A DNA stretch of 64,000 nt, taken from the NCBI GenBank assembly GCA_024349245.1, contig JALDNG010000101.1, forward strand, positions 570,001-634,000, given 5' to 3'. The stretch's first letter is position 1; each line of letters opens with the position of its first letter. This document shows positions 48,410 through 59,715 of this stretch, one piece after another. The translations under genes and the position numbers were made by a program. The stretch is from Neodontobutis hainanensis (lineage: Eukaryota; Chordata; Actinopteri; Gobiiformes; Odontobutidae). The notes under the pieces were generated by a model. It made no database searches. It saw only the letters and a list, made by a program, of their open reading frames with translations, and was not told the origin of the DNA.

Positions 48410-48660
48410 AATCAGCCCATAGATTACAAAGTCCCTGCTCACTCTTCGCCCTGTTGTTCAGTTAACTAGATGGTGACTTTTATGTCCGCTCATTTCAATT
48501 TATCCTTGCTGCAAGCATCCACTCCAGCTACAATTTGGAAAATAAACCACTTACCTTTCAGTCTAGTCTTAAGTCTATTTTTTGGGTCCACACCTTTTGT
48601 GCCACAACAACACGTTACCTAAAATAATTTAAATACTCTATACTATGCCTTGGTTAATTT
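48410..48660. other. Spacer before the orphan exon
   Basis: No feature recognised. Confidence 0.4.
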
Positions 48661-48676
48661 GACTCTTTTTTTCAAG

Positions 48677-48840
48677 GTTGGACTCACGCCTGTTGAGGAG
48701 GTTCTGCAAAGCTACTGGTTACGGCTGGAACTATCCTGACAGTGAATACAGAGACATCCCGCTGTGTTTTTCTGAGTCTCTGTGTCCCAGACTCTTACTC
48801 ATGCACCTGACTAATGAATACTTTGACCTCAGTCCTGCAG
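48677..48840 (+). CDS. Orphan exon-like block, gene unknown
   Basis: A 164-nt block lies between a good acceptor (tctttttttcaag) and a GTAACA donor at 48841. It is open in one frame and encodes LDSRLLRRFCKATGYGWNYP and then DSEYRDIPLCFSESLCPRLL, ending LSPAG. The composition and complexity look like real protein, but I do not recognise the family. No partner exon with a compatible phase was found on the plus strand within the window. It is followed almost at once by a LINE-like tail ('gaatttcccttaggatcaataaagt'). It could be a captured or pseudogenised exon, or an exon of a gene whose other exons lie outside. Confidence 0.4.
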
Positions 48841-48854
48841 GTAACAAAGTAATC

Positions 48855-48900
48855 AGCTGCTGAATTTCCCTTAGGATCAATAAAGTCTCTAATTTATTAA
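48855..48900 (+). repeat. Non-LTR-element-like 3' tail
   Basis: 'gctgaatttcccttaggatcaataaagtct' resembles the tail at 55267-55310 ('gcatttcccctctggggattaataaagctatc'). Both look like the 3' ends of truncated fish LINE copies. Confidence 0.5.
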
Positions 48901-48904
48901 ATTT

Positions 48905-49490
48905 TTTTATTTATTGTGTGGGTTATTCATCTCATTTAAAGGGACTATATGTGACTTTTTAAGCTCAAATAATGTTTTTATTTGCCCATAATTAGATCAG
49001 ACGACTGAGAATTTTATTGTTAAAAACCGTTGTCTCTATGAACCTTTAGGCTCATTTTATTGTGGAGAATTCAGGGTGGTTTTGCCGGGAAATTAACCAG
49101 GATGTGACGTAGTGCGCACTCCCATGTACAGCTCTGAGTGCACCACGCTGGCTGAGCCCTGTTTGGTTCGGCTGGTCCTGGTGTGGCTCGTCTGTTCTCC
49201 ATCACATTCAGAAAAAACCCTGGCAGACGAGTTCCAACTATCTGGAGAACTTCTTTGTTGTTTATTTGGGTGTGTGATAATTTCTGTAGATATATGACAT
49301 ACCTTCCACTGTAGGTGGTAAAACTCCTCCACTCAGTCATATTCTTTTCTCTTCACGAGTTTTACTGTGGAGCTGCTGTGTGAAGTGCTCCAACATTTGT
49401 GCAAAAACTCGACAAAATAACAGAAATATTAACACGTGTACAGTATCCTGTCTGATATAAGTTCACTAACTTTTGCCGTTATCCTGTTGT
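48905..49490. other. Intergenic sequence, no gene recognised
   Basis: 49070-49340 is GC-richer and open in several frames, with a Kunitz- or EGF-like look in none of them. No recognisable domain and no splice support. Confidence 0.4.
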
Positions 49491-49496
49491 TTAATT

Positions 49497-49712
49497 TTTC
49501 ATTTATTCATTTAGCTGAAGCTTTTATCCAAAGCAACTTAAATTAAGCTTCCATTCACCAGTGTCACAGCTGGAACACCACTGGGGGCAAGGTGGGTTAA
49601 GTGTCTTGCCCAAGGACAAACCGACAGTACGAACTGTGGGGAGAGCAGGAACCGAACCGCCAACCTTCCAGTTGAGGGACCACCGCTCCACCACTTAGCC
49701 ACTGTGTTCCAG
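49497..49712 (-). repeat. tRNA-like dispersed repeat (minus orientation)
   Basis: It starts 'catttattcatttagctgaagcttttatccaaagcaactta'. It continues 'gtgtcacagctggaacaccactgggggcaaggtgggttaagtgtcttgcccaagga' and ends with the complements of the B box ('ggaaccgaaccgcc') and A box ('ccaccgctccaccacttagccactgtg'). Confidence 0.85.
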
Positions 49713-49719
49713 TAGTTTA

Positions 49720-50410
49720 CTCTCAATAAAGTCTGTCAAACAATAAACCTGAGGAACTGTAACTTTTCTTACCTTCTCTGTAAATGTTGAAGTCCTGTGA
49801 ACAGCTGCAGCTGGCTGTCTTTGCGCCGGTTACCCAGATGTCCACGTACAAGCGCACGCCAGCGAGAGCGAGCAGGACACTGACTGTAGTTCTCCTAATG
49901 GCCACTGGTGTCAGTAACTGTTAGGTTTTTATGAAAGTTACGCAATGCCCCTTTAAATATAAATTGTATCAGAAGTGGATTTTTACTAATTCTGCTTGTG
50001 TTTAAAGTCGACATAAATCATGAAGCAAAAACTAGAAGACACCAACTCCTACCTTATACTAAAACTGCAATTAATTAGTATTTTAGCAGTCTGGTGATAA
50101 TTTTTTTGACGAGTCCATAAGTCAATGATTATTCCTTTAATGTGCCTCAAAAATAACTTGTACTAAAGCTTACAGATATTGTGCAAGGTTGCAAATAGCA
50201 TTAGAATTAGTTTAAAATAAATTAAAATATGCTTTTTATTTTTATTTTATAAGCAGTTTTGAGCAGACCATGACATTAAACTCCAGATACTGCCCAGTGT
50301 CAGACTTTTCTCTGATGAAGTTACAGATGAATTAGTGCCATCACCAATGGTTTACTGTTAAATGAATAGTTAGTATTAACATCAGCAGAAATATTGAAGA
50401 TGAAACATGT
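49720..50410. other. Intergenic sequence downstream of kcnv2
   Basis: No gene recognised; AT-rich from about 49950 onward. Confidence 0.4.
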
Positions 50411-50416
50411 ATTGCT

Positions 50417-51178
50417 CAGTGTTGTGTAGCGTTACTTTTCAAAGTAACTCATTAGGTTACATTGTTACTGTGTTTAAAACATGTGTTACATTACTGCGTT
50501 TATCTTTGATAAAATTAACGTGTTACTAAAATCTCTGTGTAGTCTATACTGCAGGCTTCATTTTCTGATCTTTGAACAAAGTGTCTGTAGACCGCAGCTC
50601 TATAATTACGGAGCATTATTGATTTGAACTTTCAGTTTCACAGCCCGTTTAGTGAACAGTTTAACCTGTAGTCTATAACATGCTGCACAGCAAAGAAGGC
50701 AAAGAAAAAGGTTTGATAGAGAACTTTCACAGGCAGAAGCACTACACTTTGTCTTGCAAACAGAGCCAGACTCCAATCAGAGGCTCACATGAAAACGACA
50801 GGCAGCCATAACCTCATGAGCATTGAGTTTTGGCTGCAACAGTGAACATAATGCATCCACTCAATTAAAGCTGGCACAACTTGAAAAAACATGTGCTTGT
50901 TAAGTGACATTACACCAGAGAGGAAGAGCTTTCATCTCCGTGCTCTCACTATACTCACAGAGTGCATCACTGAGTCATCGGTCAACACAGGTGTCCGCTG
51001 GCTGATGAGAAGGGATCAATGTCGTTGATGAGTTTAATAAATTTTTCATACACTAAAGCGTTACTGATTTGAAAAAGGAACGAGGCAAGGGATTACAGGT
51101 AACACTTTATATGTTACTCAAAAAAAGTAATTTAAGTACTCTAACGCGTTAGTTTGTAGGGCGATACCCCCAATACTG
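50417..51178. mobile_element. Probable non-autonomous DNA transposon
   Basis: The ends resemble each other in inverted orientation: CAGTGTTG at 50417 and the complement of caatactg at 51171-51178. TAACGCGTTA-type and 'gttactttt/agtaac' blocks lie just inside each end. The core is non-coding and of mixed composition. The termini resemble a hAT-type non-autonomous family common in fish. The flanking octamers match at only four of eight positions, so the target duplication is not convincing. Confidence 0.4.
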
Positions 51179-51324
51179 CGTGTGCTACTAACATGACTCT
51201 TTTCAACACACATTAGCCAATTTTCTAATGCAAGAAGCAGTGAGTATTGTTAGATGCTTGTGTTAACTTAAGCAGCCCAATGTAACTTTTATGCCTATCT
51301 CACTGGCAGAGTACAATCAGCAGG

Positions 51325-51545
51325 ACAGAAACCTCCAATATAACTTTCCTGTCCGGGGATGGTGGCATATGGTGAGACATTACGTGACCACACAACACAT
51401 ATAATAAAGACAATAGCCCAATACACTGGACCATAGTAATATTTTTACAAAATACAGGAAAATTATCCTACTGTTTCAGAAGACATGTGTTTATCTTCCA
51501 AACTTGCTGTCTTGAATGTTCCCTTTTTTTTCAACAAACACTGAG
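51325..51545 (+). repeat. Dispersed repeat, copy 2 of 3
   Basis: Shares 'cctccaatataactttcctgtcc', 'ggtgagacattacgtga', 'ctgtttcagaaga' and 'ttccaaacttgctgtct' with 33735-33910. Shares 'cacatataataaagacaatag' and 'ccaatacactg' with 57265-57425. Confidence 0.7.
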
Positions 51546-51549
51546 CTGC

Positions 51550-52275
51550 TGACAGTCCAGTTGCACAGATCTGCGCCCTCTACTGGCTACTGCTGGAATG
51601 AGTCTGCTCTGTTCCACTGTTTTTTATTCAGAGATATTATCAACACCGAGTTATAACCACTTGTCTAGTACTGTTCTGGTTTTACACTTGGTTAAATCAT
51701 AAAAGTATATGACACATTAACAACAAACAGCTGTACCTAAAACTGAAAAAGCTGATGCTAATAAATGCTAGCTTTGTATTAGTAAAAACGTTCTTTCTTC
51801 TTGGCAGTTTATTAACTTTTTTTTTTTTGCTTGAGTGAGAATTCAAACTTTTGAGCTCTATTAGGAACCACACCTCAAATAAGCAGTATTGTACAGTACC
51901 CTTATCTGGAAATCTTTGTACTTCTTCTGACAATAGAAAGATTTCTAAAGGAGTCCCATGCTGACCCGACTTATACTGTACTGCTTTAGAGAAATCTCTT
52001 CCATTTAAAGAACAGATCAAAAAAGTCACTATTTTAATTTTGGTCTCAGTTTCTTTCACTTTCTATCGAGGCACATTTGTAGATGAGTGCTCACAAAATG
52101 GTCAGATGATTAAAAGATGGTTACAATTTACTGCAGACAGCATTATGTTTGAAAGCTTGTTTCCTTGTATATCAAATTACGTGTAACTGAATGGTTGGGA
52201 GTGCTATCTACTCCGAGTAATAGATTTAACTAAGTAAAGTTTAACTTTAGTCCACTCCTGTTTACCGTCAACTCT
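51550..52275 (-). other. kcnv2: kcnv2 3' flank and probable 3' UTR
   Basis: No coding sequence of note. Minus-strand AATAAA motifs occur at 51813-51808 and 51628-51623, about 460 and 650 nt after the stop. Either could end the transcript. Confidence 0.4.
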
Positions 52276-52593
52276 TCAGTCCTTTGCGGCCTGAATAGTT
52301 TGCCTCACATTAGGCCTGTAGTGCATGTCGTCATCGGAATCTTCCGGCAGCGGTTCCATGCAACTCTGAAACCTCCTCTTCAGACGTTTCTTCAGCTGGA
52401 AAGTGCGCACTGTGTTGGAGAAGGTGTACTCCTGCTCCTTCAGCTTGGCGTAGTAGTCGGAAAACTTGTTGAACAAAATGGAGATGGGCATGCCGTTCAG
52501 GATGATGCCGAAAGAGATACAACCAAATGCAACGCAGCGGCCCAGATAGGAGATAGGAACCACATCGCCGTAGCCTACTGTGGAGATGCTCAC
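52276..52593 (-). CDS. kcnv2: kcnv2 exon 4: selectivity filter, S6 and C-terminus
   Basis: Encodes residues 428-532. The acceptor is TTTTGTTTTACAG and the phase is 0. It opens with VSISTVGYGD, the potassium selectivity filter (TVGYGD, 432-437). S6 follows, ending in ILNGMPISILFNKFSDYYAK. The usual Kv hinge Pro-x-Pro is replaced by GMPIS, which is typical of Kv8.2 and other silent subunits. The C-tail is about 55 residues, rich in Lys/Arg and then Asp/Glu, and stops after QTIQAAKD. LNGMPIS and NKFSDYY are the features that favour KCNV2 over KCNS, KCNG and KCNF. Confidence 0.95.
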   Translation of the reverse strand: MSISTVGYGDVVPISYLGRCVAFGCISFGIILNGMPISILFNKFSDYYAKLKEQEYTFSNTVRTFQLKKRLKRRFQSCMEPLPEDSDDDMHYRPNVRQTIQAAKD

Positions 52594-53050
52594 CTGTAAA
52601 ACAAAAAAAACATAGAATGAGAGCGTTTACAAAAAATACCATGAGGATCATCAAGTGTTATTATGTGTTCAGATATTTTGAACTTAAGAACGCCCAGTAT
52701 ATATGAGGATTTAACATTTTTCTTCTAACAAATGGTTTTCATTGTGTTTGAGGTAGAAATAGAAAGTTTTAAAAGCTAGAAATTTTCTCTAAAACACAAA
52801 GATTAAGATGTTCTTTCTCTACATAAAAAGCAAACATTTACATATGTTTAAGAAAGTGCTTTCATTTTGTTAGGACACTCTATTTTTGTGTAAACTGGAC
52901 AGTGAAAACAATAATGCAACATATGTTTCCAAGACATCTATTGGATGCTGGCTACACACAGCGAGTAGAACAACAATGGTAAAACATATTTATGTGCATC
53001 AGAAACATATGCTCTGCATATATTTTGAATAATACAGGTACAATTGTGCT

Positions 53051-54534
53051 CATAAGTTTACATACCCTGGCAGAGTTTGTGATGGTTTTTTTTGGCCATT
53101 TTTCAAATATGAATGAAAACAAAAATCTTTTTTTTCACTCATAGTTAGTGGTTGGGCGAAGCCATTTATTGTCAACCAACTGTGTTTACTCAAATCCTAA
53201 TGACACCAGAAACTACCCAAATGACCCTGATATTTTCCTAACAACATAGACACAAGTTGACACAAACAAGTTTGAATGGCTCCTAAAGGTAGCCATCCTC
53301 ATCTGTGATCTGTTTGTAATCAGTGTGTGTTTAAAAGGTCAGTGAGTTTCTGGGCTCCTGACAGACCCTTGCATCTTTCATCCAGTGCTGCACTGATGTT
53401 TCTGTCTGAGTCATGGGAAAAAAACAAACAATGTGGAAAAATGAGGGATTCTGTTGAAATCAAATCAAGGTCAGTTAGACCAACAACAATTTCAGCCACA
53501 ACTGTCAGAAAAAAAATTTAAGATGCAAAGAAAAACCCACAAATAACTTCAGCTGAAATACAGGACTCTCTGAAAAAAGGTGGTGGGGCTGTTTTAAAAT
53601 GTACATGTCATTTGTAGTGATGAGAACAAATTTTAACTATTTTTCCACAACCTTAAACATAACATTTAGAGAGGAGTCAGCAGGGCCTAAGTTACACCAT
53701 TCTTGCTGTGAAACATGGAGGTGGAGCTGATGTTTTGGATGTGTAAGCTACAAAGGCACTGGAAAAGATGAATGCAGCATGTTATCAGAAAATACTGGAG
53801 GAAAATTTGCACTCATCAGCCCAAACGCTGCGCATGAGACGTACTTTGACGTTCCAACATGACAACGATCCAAAGCACAAGGCCAAGTCGAACTGTCATT
53901 GGCTACAGCAGCAAAAAGTGAAGGTTCTGTCCATCTCAGTCTCCTGACCTCAATATTATTGAGCCACTCTGGGGAGATCTCAAATGTGCAGTTTATGCAA
54001 GACAACCCAAGAACTTACAGAAACTGGAGGGTTTTTGCCAAAAAGAATGTGCAGCTTTACCATCTGAGGAAATAAAAAGCCTCACCCACAAATACCACAA
54101 AAGACTTTAAACTGTCATTGATGTTAAAGGTGGCAACACATGGTATTAAGGACTGGGGAATGTAAACTTCTGATCAGGGTCATTTGGGTAGTTTCTGTTA
54201 TAATGTTACAATTTAAAAAGAGTAAACACAATTGTTTAGTGAGTGTCTGTTTAAAAAGGTTTGAAAATGTCATACTACAAACCAAATTATTTAAAGCTAC
54301 AAGTATAAAAAATATATATAAAAATTATTGAAATATAGAGTACATTTTTGACTGTCACTTATGGTCTAGAGCCACTCTCATTTTTGTTTAAAGATTTAAC
54401 ACTTTCATAGTGTCAATCTAATATTTAACACCAAAAGAGTGTTTATATTTGACCAAATTTTATATTTTGCTTTGCACTTCTCCAGGAAAATGGCCCAAAA
54501 AATATCACATAGTCTGCCAGGGTATATAAACTGT
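53051..54534 (+). mobile_element. Tc1-like DNA transposon, full length but inactive, in kcnv2 intron 3
   Basis: Terminal inverted repeats pair 'taagtttacataccctggcagagtttgtgat' at the left end with the complement of 'atcacatagtctgccagggtatataaact' at the right end. The interior contains Tc1 coding remnants: the HTH region at about 53460-53530, 'gtgaaacatggaggtgga' (KHGGG) near 53710, 'caacatgacaacgatcc' (QHDND) near 53857, and 'cctgacctcaatattattgagcc' (PDLNIIEP) near 53943. Frames are broken throughout. Fragments at 14.1, 28.3 and 34.0 kb belong to the same family. Confidence 0.9.
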
Positions 54535-55259
54535 ATAAATCCATACTGAGGTTTCAGAGTTTCTCAGCAGTGTTCCAGACAACACCAAACAACAAAGTTT
54601 ATATATTTAAGAGGGAAGCTCCATCACCTTTGCACACCTGCTAATGCTACAGTTGTTGTGTATGACTATAGTGTAACAATGGCAGGGTTGACAGGAAGAC
54701 AAATAAAAATGAAAATTTTAATTTTAAATAAATGTATTATTAATTATTTATAACTTTTTATACATTTTATTAGCCATTTTATTCTATTGTTGAGTATTTT
54801 AGTATTTTATTTAGGTTTCCATACATGTCTTAAACACACAAGTGAGACAGAGAAATGAAATTTCGATTACTTTGTATGCCTTGTACATAACAATAAATTA
54901 ACAATAAACCCCAGTGAATCTTTGAATCTTCTTACAAAAGAGAATGAGGACTGCAGTCCATCCTGTCACTTATGGACACCACCACTTCATGAGGTTTTTA
55001 ACAGACTGAGAGCTCCTTTAGTGGGCAAAAGTTGATGCCACTGTATTTAACTCAGCAATGGAGAAAGTCTTTGGTTCCTACTGCTGTGAAAATTTTATTT
55101 TTATGTAACACTTAATAAATGTGTTGCTGTTTGAGTGTAACAGTATTTTTTGCACTAATTTGACAATGATTCCATAATGTGGAATCATTGTTGCATATTC
55201 TCCTGTGTGTCTTACTACTGATAGTCTAAAGTGTATTCTGTGTATGTTTGGGAGTTGGT

Positions 55260-55315
55260 GTCAAATGCATTTCCCCTCTGGGGATTAATAAAGCTATCTA
55301 TTTATCTATCTTCCT
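55260..55315 (+). repeat. LINE-like 3' tail with short TATC repeats
   Basis: 'gcatttcccctctggggattaataaagctatctatttatctatcttcc' has the form of the end of a 5'-truncated fish LINE copy. Confidence 0.6.
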
Positions 55316-56929
55316 AATTATTAGGTTTGTTGCATGTCATATTCAAAGTCCTGTAGTGAAATTAACTTTCAGGAACATGCTGCCTTGGTTTCTCTGTCTC
55401 TCGTGCAATCGCCGAGTCTGGCCCAAAATGAAATGCATTACACAGCATTAAAGCGGATCATGTGAGTTAACAGCTGCCACCAGATGAATTAAACCAATGT
55501 CTTTTAATGAGACAGACAGAGACACGCAGGGGACACTTTCAGATACTGATGCTGAGTCTGTGATGATGAAGCATCTTTGTGCTAGGTGGTTAGCATTGTT
55601 GCCTAACAGCCAAAGGATTGGCTTGTTTAAAACACAAACCAGGCTGGTTCTTTCTCAGCTAGTCTTTTTATGCTAACTAATCTCAAGCTTATCAGTTGCT
55701 TTCTGTCCCATTTGCTCGTACCGTACTGGTTAAAAGGGCTTTTGTCCACTCTGCACCGCATGCATGAATATGTGGCAAAAAATCTGGTTTTCAAAATCTG
55801 TTTGTCTCTTCTTATTTTGTCTTTGGTTTGCAATTGGAAAGGGACAACTTTTTTCCCTCCAGTTTTATGGTCTTAAACTACCACGGTATCTATAACGTTA
55901 AGACACAATTATTCACGGTATTAATTCATTAATAAATATGAGCTGATGAGGCACAAATAAAAATATTTCATTTAATAAAGAGCCTCTGTATTTACACAAT
56001 ATTCTTTAAGTTACACTTACATTTATTCGATTTTAAAGCTGGAGTTAAACTTAATTGATTAATCACATAATTAGTGCGCGCTAATGCAGGCTGCTGTAGC
56101 ATTAGTGCAGGTGTGTGTGTGGGCTGCTGATGCTGATGCAGCTACTGCCTGATGCTGAAGCAGTGGCAAAGTTAAGTTTTGCTCAAAGGCAGACAGTGCT
56201 TGGACCCTGGGATCAGTTTTAAATATAATCAGAAAATGGAGCAGTCTCTGCAGCTCTGTGAGATCAACTGTTCTGCTCTGCATGTGCTACGGCAGCGCGC
56301 ACTGACGCCCTCTTTTCCTTCACTCTTTTTTTTAAATACATTTCACGAGGATTAATACCTATAGTGCATTAGTGTGGACTTTGTTTCGAGTGAATTATTG
56401 CTTCACAGACGAGAGGCGAGGAACAGGACACTTTAAAGAATGATGTTTACAGTATTATGAGTTTAACGTTGGTTCATTGTATTCGATGTGAATCAACCCA
56501 AAGAAAACTCTAAAAAGAACAGCACAACTGTGTAATGTGAAGTGAGAGTGTCAGTGTTATTTACTCAATAATTAGAACAAAGAGATTGTAATTTTAAATA
56601 AATTCAAGCAGCGTTAAAAAACCTGTATAGACAATTCAAAAACAAAAGAGTTGAGAACAGACCTGCAGATGTGAACTGAGACTAAACTAACAGCAGCTAA
56701 AGCCCTGCCTTAAAGACAAGGCAGTTATTTATTTGAATTGATGTACTATAATAATTCTTCTATTATATGATTAGATTAGAAATATGTATGTAAATCTATG
56801 CCTAATTTACCTGGAAAATAATAGCTCTTCAAGTTTTAACCAATACCGTCATACTGTGATATTTTATTTTTATTTTAAGGTTATCCCACCGACAGAATCT
56901 TATACCGTCCCATCTCTAGTGTGTAATTA

Positions 56930-57035
56930 CATACTGTGTTTTGTATTTGCTGCTGCCTATCTAGGCCAGGACTCCCTTAAAAAAGAAGTAATTTCAATGG
57001 GATTTTCCTGGTTAAATAAAGGTTAAAAAAAAAAA
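56930..57035 (+). repeat. LINE-like 3' tail
   Basis: 'ggccaggactcccttaaaaaagaagtaatttcaatgggattttcctggttaaataaaggtt' ends in an A-rich run. A reverse-oriented scrap of the same tail ('cctttatttaaccagg') is at about 60128. Confidence 0.65.
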
Positions 57036-57264
57036 GGAAATAAAAAAACATGGATGGTCATGGATAGTGAAAGCATGACCTCCAGATTTTGATTCAGGAG
57101 GTCTTTAGACATGTATACTAATATTGTATATCATTAATAACATGTCTCTATAGTGGCTCAACAACAATCTGTTTATTAAAGCAGCCCTGCATAAATCTTA
57201 GCCTAGTTTATACTCACTCTCATTTGGATGGTTCTCAGACATTAGATCAGTACAAAAAAGAAAC

Positions 57265-57425
57265 ACTACACATATAATAAAGACAATAGGCCAATACACT
57301 GACCCTAGCAGAGTCATAATCGTACAAAATACACTAAAATAACCCTACTGTTTCAGGCGTGTTCTTAATGTTCTTTCTTCCAAACTTCTTGTCTTAAGCA
57401 CAGAGAGTGGTCTGCGCCCTCTGGT
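57265..57425 (+). repeat. Dispersed repeat, copy 3 of 3
   Basis: Shares 'acacatataataaagacaatag', 'ccaatacactg', 'acaaaatacactaaaa' and 'ctactgtttcagg' with the copy at 51325, then 'cttctttccaaacttcttgtctt'. Confidence 0.7.
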
Positions 57426-57639
57426 TACGCTGGGTGGCTTAACCTTTCTAAATACAATTTTGAATACAGTTGCCACAGTCAGTTAAACGCTGTGTACAGC
57501 AGACATACCTTATTGTCCTAATGATCAGAACGGAACGTTAGGCAAGGCCATTGGTGTGATTTTAAAATCAAAATGAAATGTTGCTTTGATTGGATAAAAC
57601 AAATCTCATGATAGACAGATTTCTAGATGGTGCTTCATC

Positions 57640-57800
57640 CAATCACCTAACAAGTTTTCAACAGGAGGCGCCTCCCTTTTGCAAACACTTACAACAAGAG
57701 CCTTACCAAATGGTTCTGTGAAACAGACTGTTCTGTGAGCATTTCTATCTGGCAGAGTCAGGTTATGCTGGCACCCCCTTTGGTGCAAATAGGGTAGTGC
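57640..57800 (+). repeat. Dispersed repeat shared with 33.0 and 36.1 kb
   Basis: The blocks 'ttcaacaggaggcgcctccc', 'aaatggttctgtgaaacagact' and 'catttctatctggcagagtcaggtta' align in order with 33000-33080 and, in reverse, with 36040-36110. Confidence 0.6.
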
Positions 57801-58629
57801 CATTACTCATCCCTAACACAGGTCATTTAGCACCTACTTTTAAATTTAACTATGAAGGTGGACTGTTAAGGTGCTATGGCAGAGGAAGAACTTAAATTAA
57901 GGTTCAGTTGGTCTTCTCTTTAGCCTCTGTTGGGCATATTTATCATTATCACATCCAGTACGACAACTGAGTGTCCTTACAAATTAAAGCTTTGGATACA
58001 CAGGGAGTAAGAGCGCTATTGTTAGTAATACTTAACATGGACTGAGATTAATTAACACAAGATCTAAATCAATAAATCTATTTGGTTACCTGTTCATTCA
58101 CAAAATAACCTTCTTTAAAAATAGCACAGAACCTAACTGTGCCTTGTGTGGCTTTGCTCTGACTCTGCAGTACAAATCCGTAAAGTCTAATCCCTGACAC
58201 CCACATGTACTGTGCTGCTTGATCACCCTGTCGCACCCCCCACTGAGTCTCGTCTCAGTGCCTGTACTCAGAGCACAGCCAACAGGAAGAGTTTGTAATA
58301 GTTTAATGGATCTTAAGGAAGCAAAACCAAAGACTTGTGCAACAGTTTAAGTAGTTTAATTCAGGTACTTTAGTTATTTAGACAACTTCTGTTGAAATCG
58401 AGACCATAGTGTAACCAAAACAAGAGAAACACCTTCAGCGACTGAGACCCAGTCAAGACCAAGAACAGTCTTGTACATTACATTATAAACTCTATACACT
58501 ATAAAGTCCAGTCTTAGGCTTGGCCCAGATTTATGGAGCAGTTAGTGTCTGGTCTAGGAGGCAAAGTTAGAGGAATATTTTTCCCATAAGAATGATGTAG
58601 CCATTCATGATTTTGAATTATACCACCAT

Positions 58630-58990
58630 TATAATTGTAAATGGTAACGGCATGCATTTATATAGCGCTTTCCTGCACCCTTCTCGGGCACCCAAAGCGG
58701 TTTACATCGTGATTCCACTCACCCCATACACACACATTCACTCCTGGGGCAGACAGAGAGGGGGCTGCCACACACACACGGCGCTCAACCTTCTCCTACC
58801 ACCGCCAAACACACCTCCACAGTCACACACATTCATACACCAGTGCTACGGACACTGGAGGCAAGGTGGGTTAAGTGTCTTGCCCAAGGACACAACGACA
58901 GTATGAACTGTGGGGAGAGCGGGAATCGAACCTGCTACCTTCCGGTTGAAGGACGGCCACTCTACCACTGAGCCACTGCCGTTGCCGTCC
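58630..58990 (-). repeat. tRNA-like dispersed repeat, longest copy (minus orientation)
   Basis: Reading on the plus strand: 'gcatttatatagcgctttcctgcacccttctcgggcacccaaagcggtttacatcg', 'ctggggcagacagagagggggctgcc', 'cactggaggcaaggtgggttaagtgtcttgcccaaggacacaacgacagtatgaactgtggggagagcgggaatcgaacc', then the complement of the A box ('ctctaccactgagccactgccg'). This copy shows the full body of the family, about 360 bp. Confidence 0.9.
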
Positions 58991-59589
58991 CATTATAAAG
59001 TGGTTTTAGCAGAGAAATTAGTGCCATCAAGTTGAGTTGAAAACAGAACTGACAAAACTGCAATTGATTGTGGACAAGGTTACCCATGTAACCCTTATGG
59101 ATGCTTGAGGAAAGTCATTTACATAGATTTGTTTACAAAAGAATATTAACCTATACCACAGGATTTTAGGCTGAGCTTATGTCTCTAGAAGGATGGGTTT
59201 GACTTGAAACTACCTCTGATAGGACCAGACTGTTCTGGTATCAAAGTCATTAGCAAGAAATGGCAGTGTGACTCCTGATGTGAGAGTCGTTAGGCTCATG
59301 TGAGTTGTTAGTATCACTGCTCCTAAAGGATATAAGCTCAGGTTTCTCACCAGTTGAACTCAGAGTCCTTTGGACAAGAAATTAAACATCTTCACCTTCA
59401 AAACTAAGTCCCGATGCCTTTGCTATAATCCTTTCAGAGTTAGTTAATTGTATCATCTATTGCCTAAACATGCCGCTCATTAAAAAAAAGTATATCTGTG
59501 TGTTTTCAGAAAATGCAATATAGCTGAATGGGATGAATTAAGCAAAATACCAGTAACACTGGATGACATTAATTAAATTATAGACTCAC

Positions 59590-59715
59590 CGCAGCCCACC
59601 ACCAGGCATCGGGAATGCTGCTAAACGGCGTCCCGGGTTGGTCCACCTCCACAGAGTGCATCAGGGCAGAAAACGTAAAGATACCCATGGCAATGAACAG
59701 AAAAAGACAGCAAAC
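59590..59715 (-). CDS. kcnv2: kcnv2 exon 3: S5 and pore helix
   Basis: Encodes residues 386-427 in 126 nt (phase 0 at both ends). The acceptor is TTTTAG and the donor GCG|GTGAGT. It holds S5 (VCCLFLFIAMGIFTFSALMH), the turret (SVEVDQPGTPFSSIPD) and the pore-helix WWWAA. FIAMGIFTFSA and the SVE turret start are Kv8.2-like. The exon splits the pore loop from the selectivity filter exactly at the boundary to exon 4. Confidence 0.95.

Larger units (their letters stand above)
52594..59589 (-). other. kcnv2: kcnv2 intron 3
   Basis: A phase-0 intron of about 7 kb with a GTGAGT donor at 59589. It holds the Tc1 copy at 53.05-54.53 kb, LINE-like tails near 55.27 and 56.94 kb, repeat copies near 57.3 and 57.7 kb, and the tRNA-like repeat at 58.63 kb. 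The rest is AT-rich with no further gene. I recall human KCNV2 as having just one coding intron, which would correspond to this one. Confidence 0.85.

Noticed and set aside
52331..52654. 107-codon minus-strand frame overlapping kcnv2 exon 4
   Set aside because: It is a shifted-frame shadow of the kcnv2 exon, which itself matches Kv8.2 in the correct frame with a proper acceptor.
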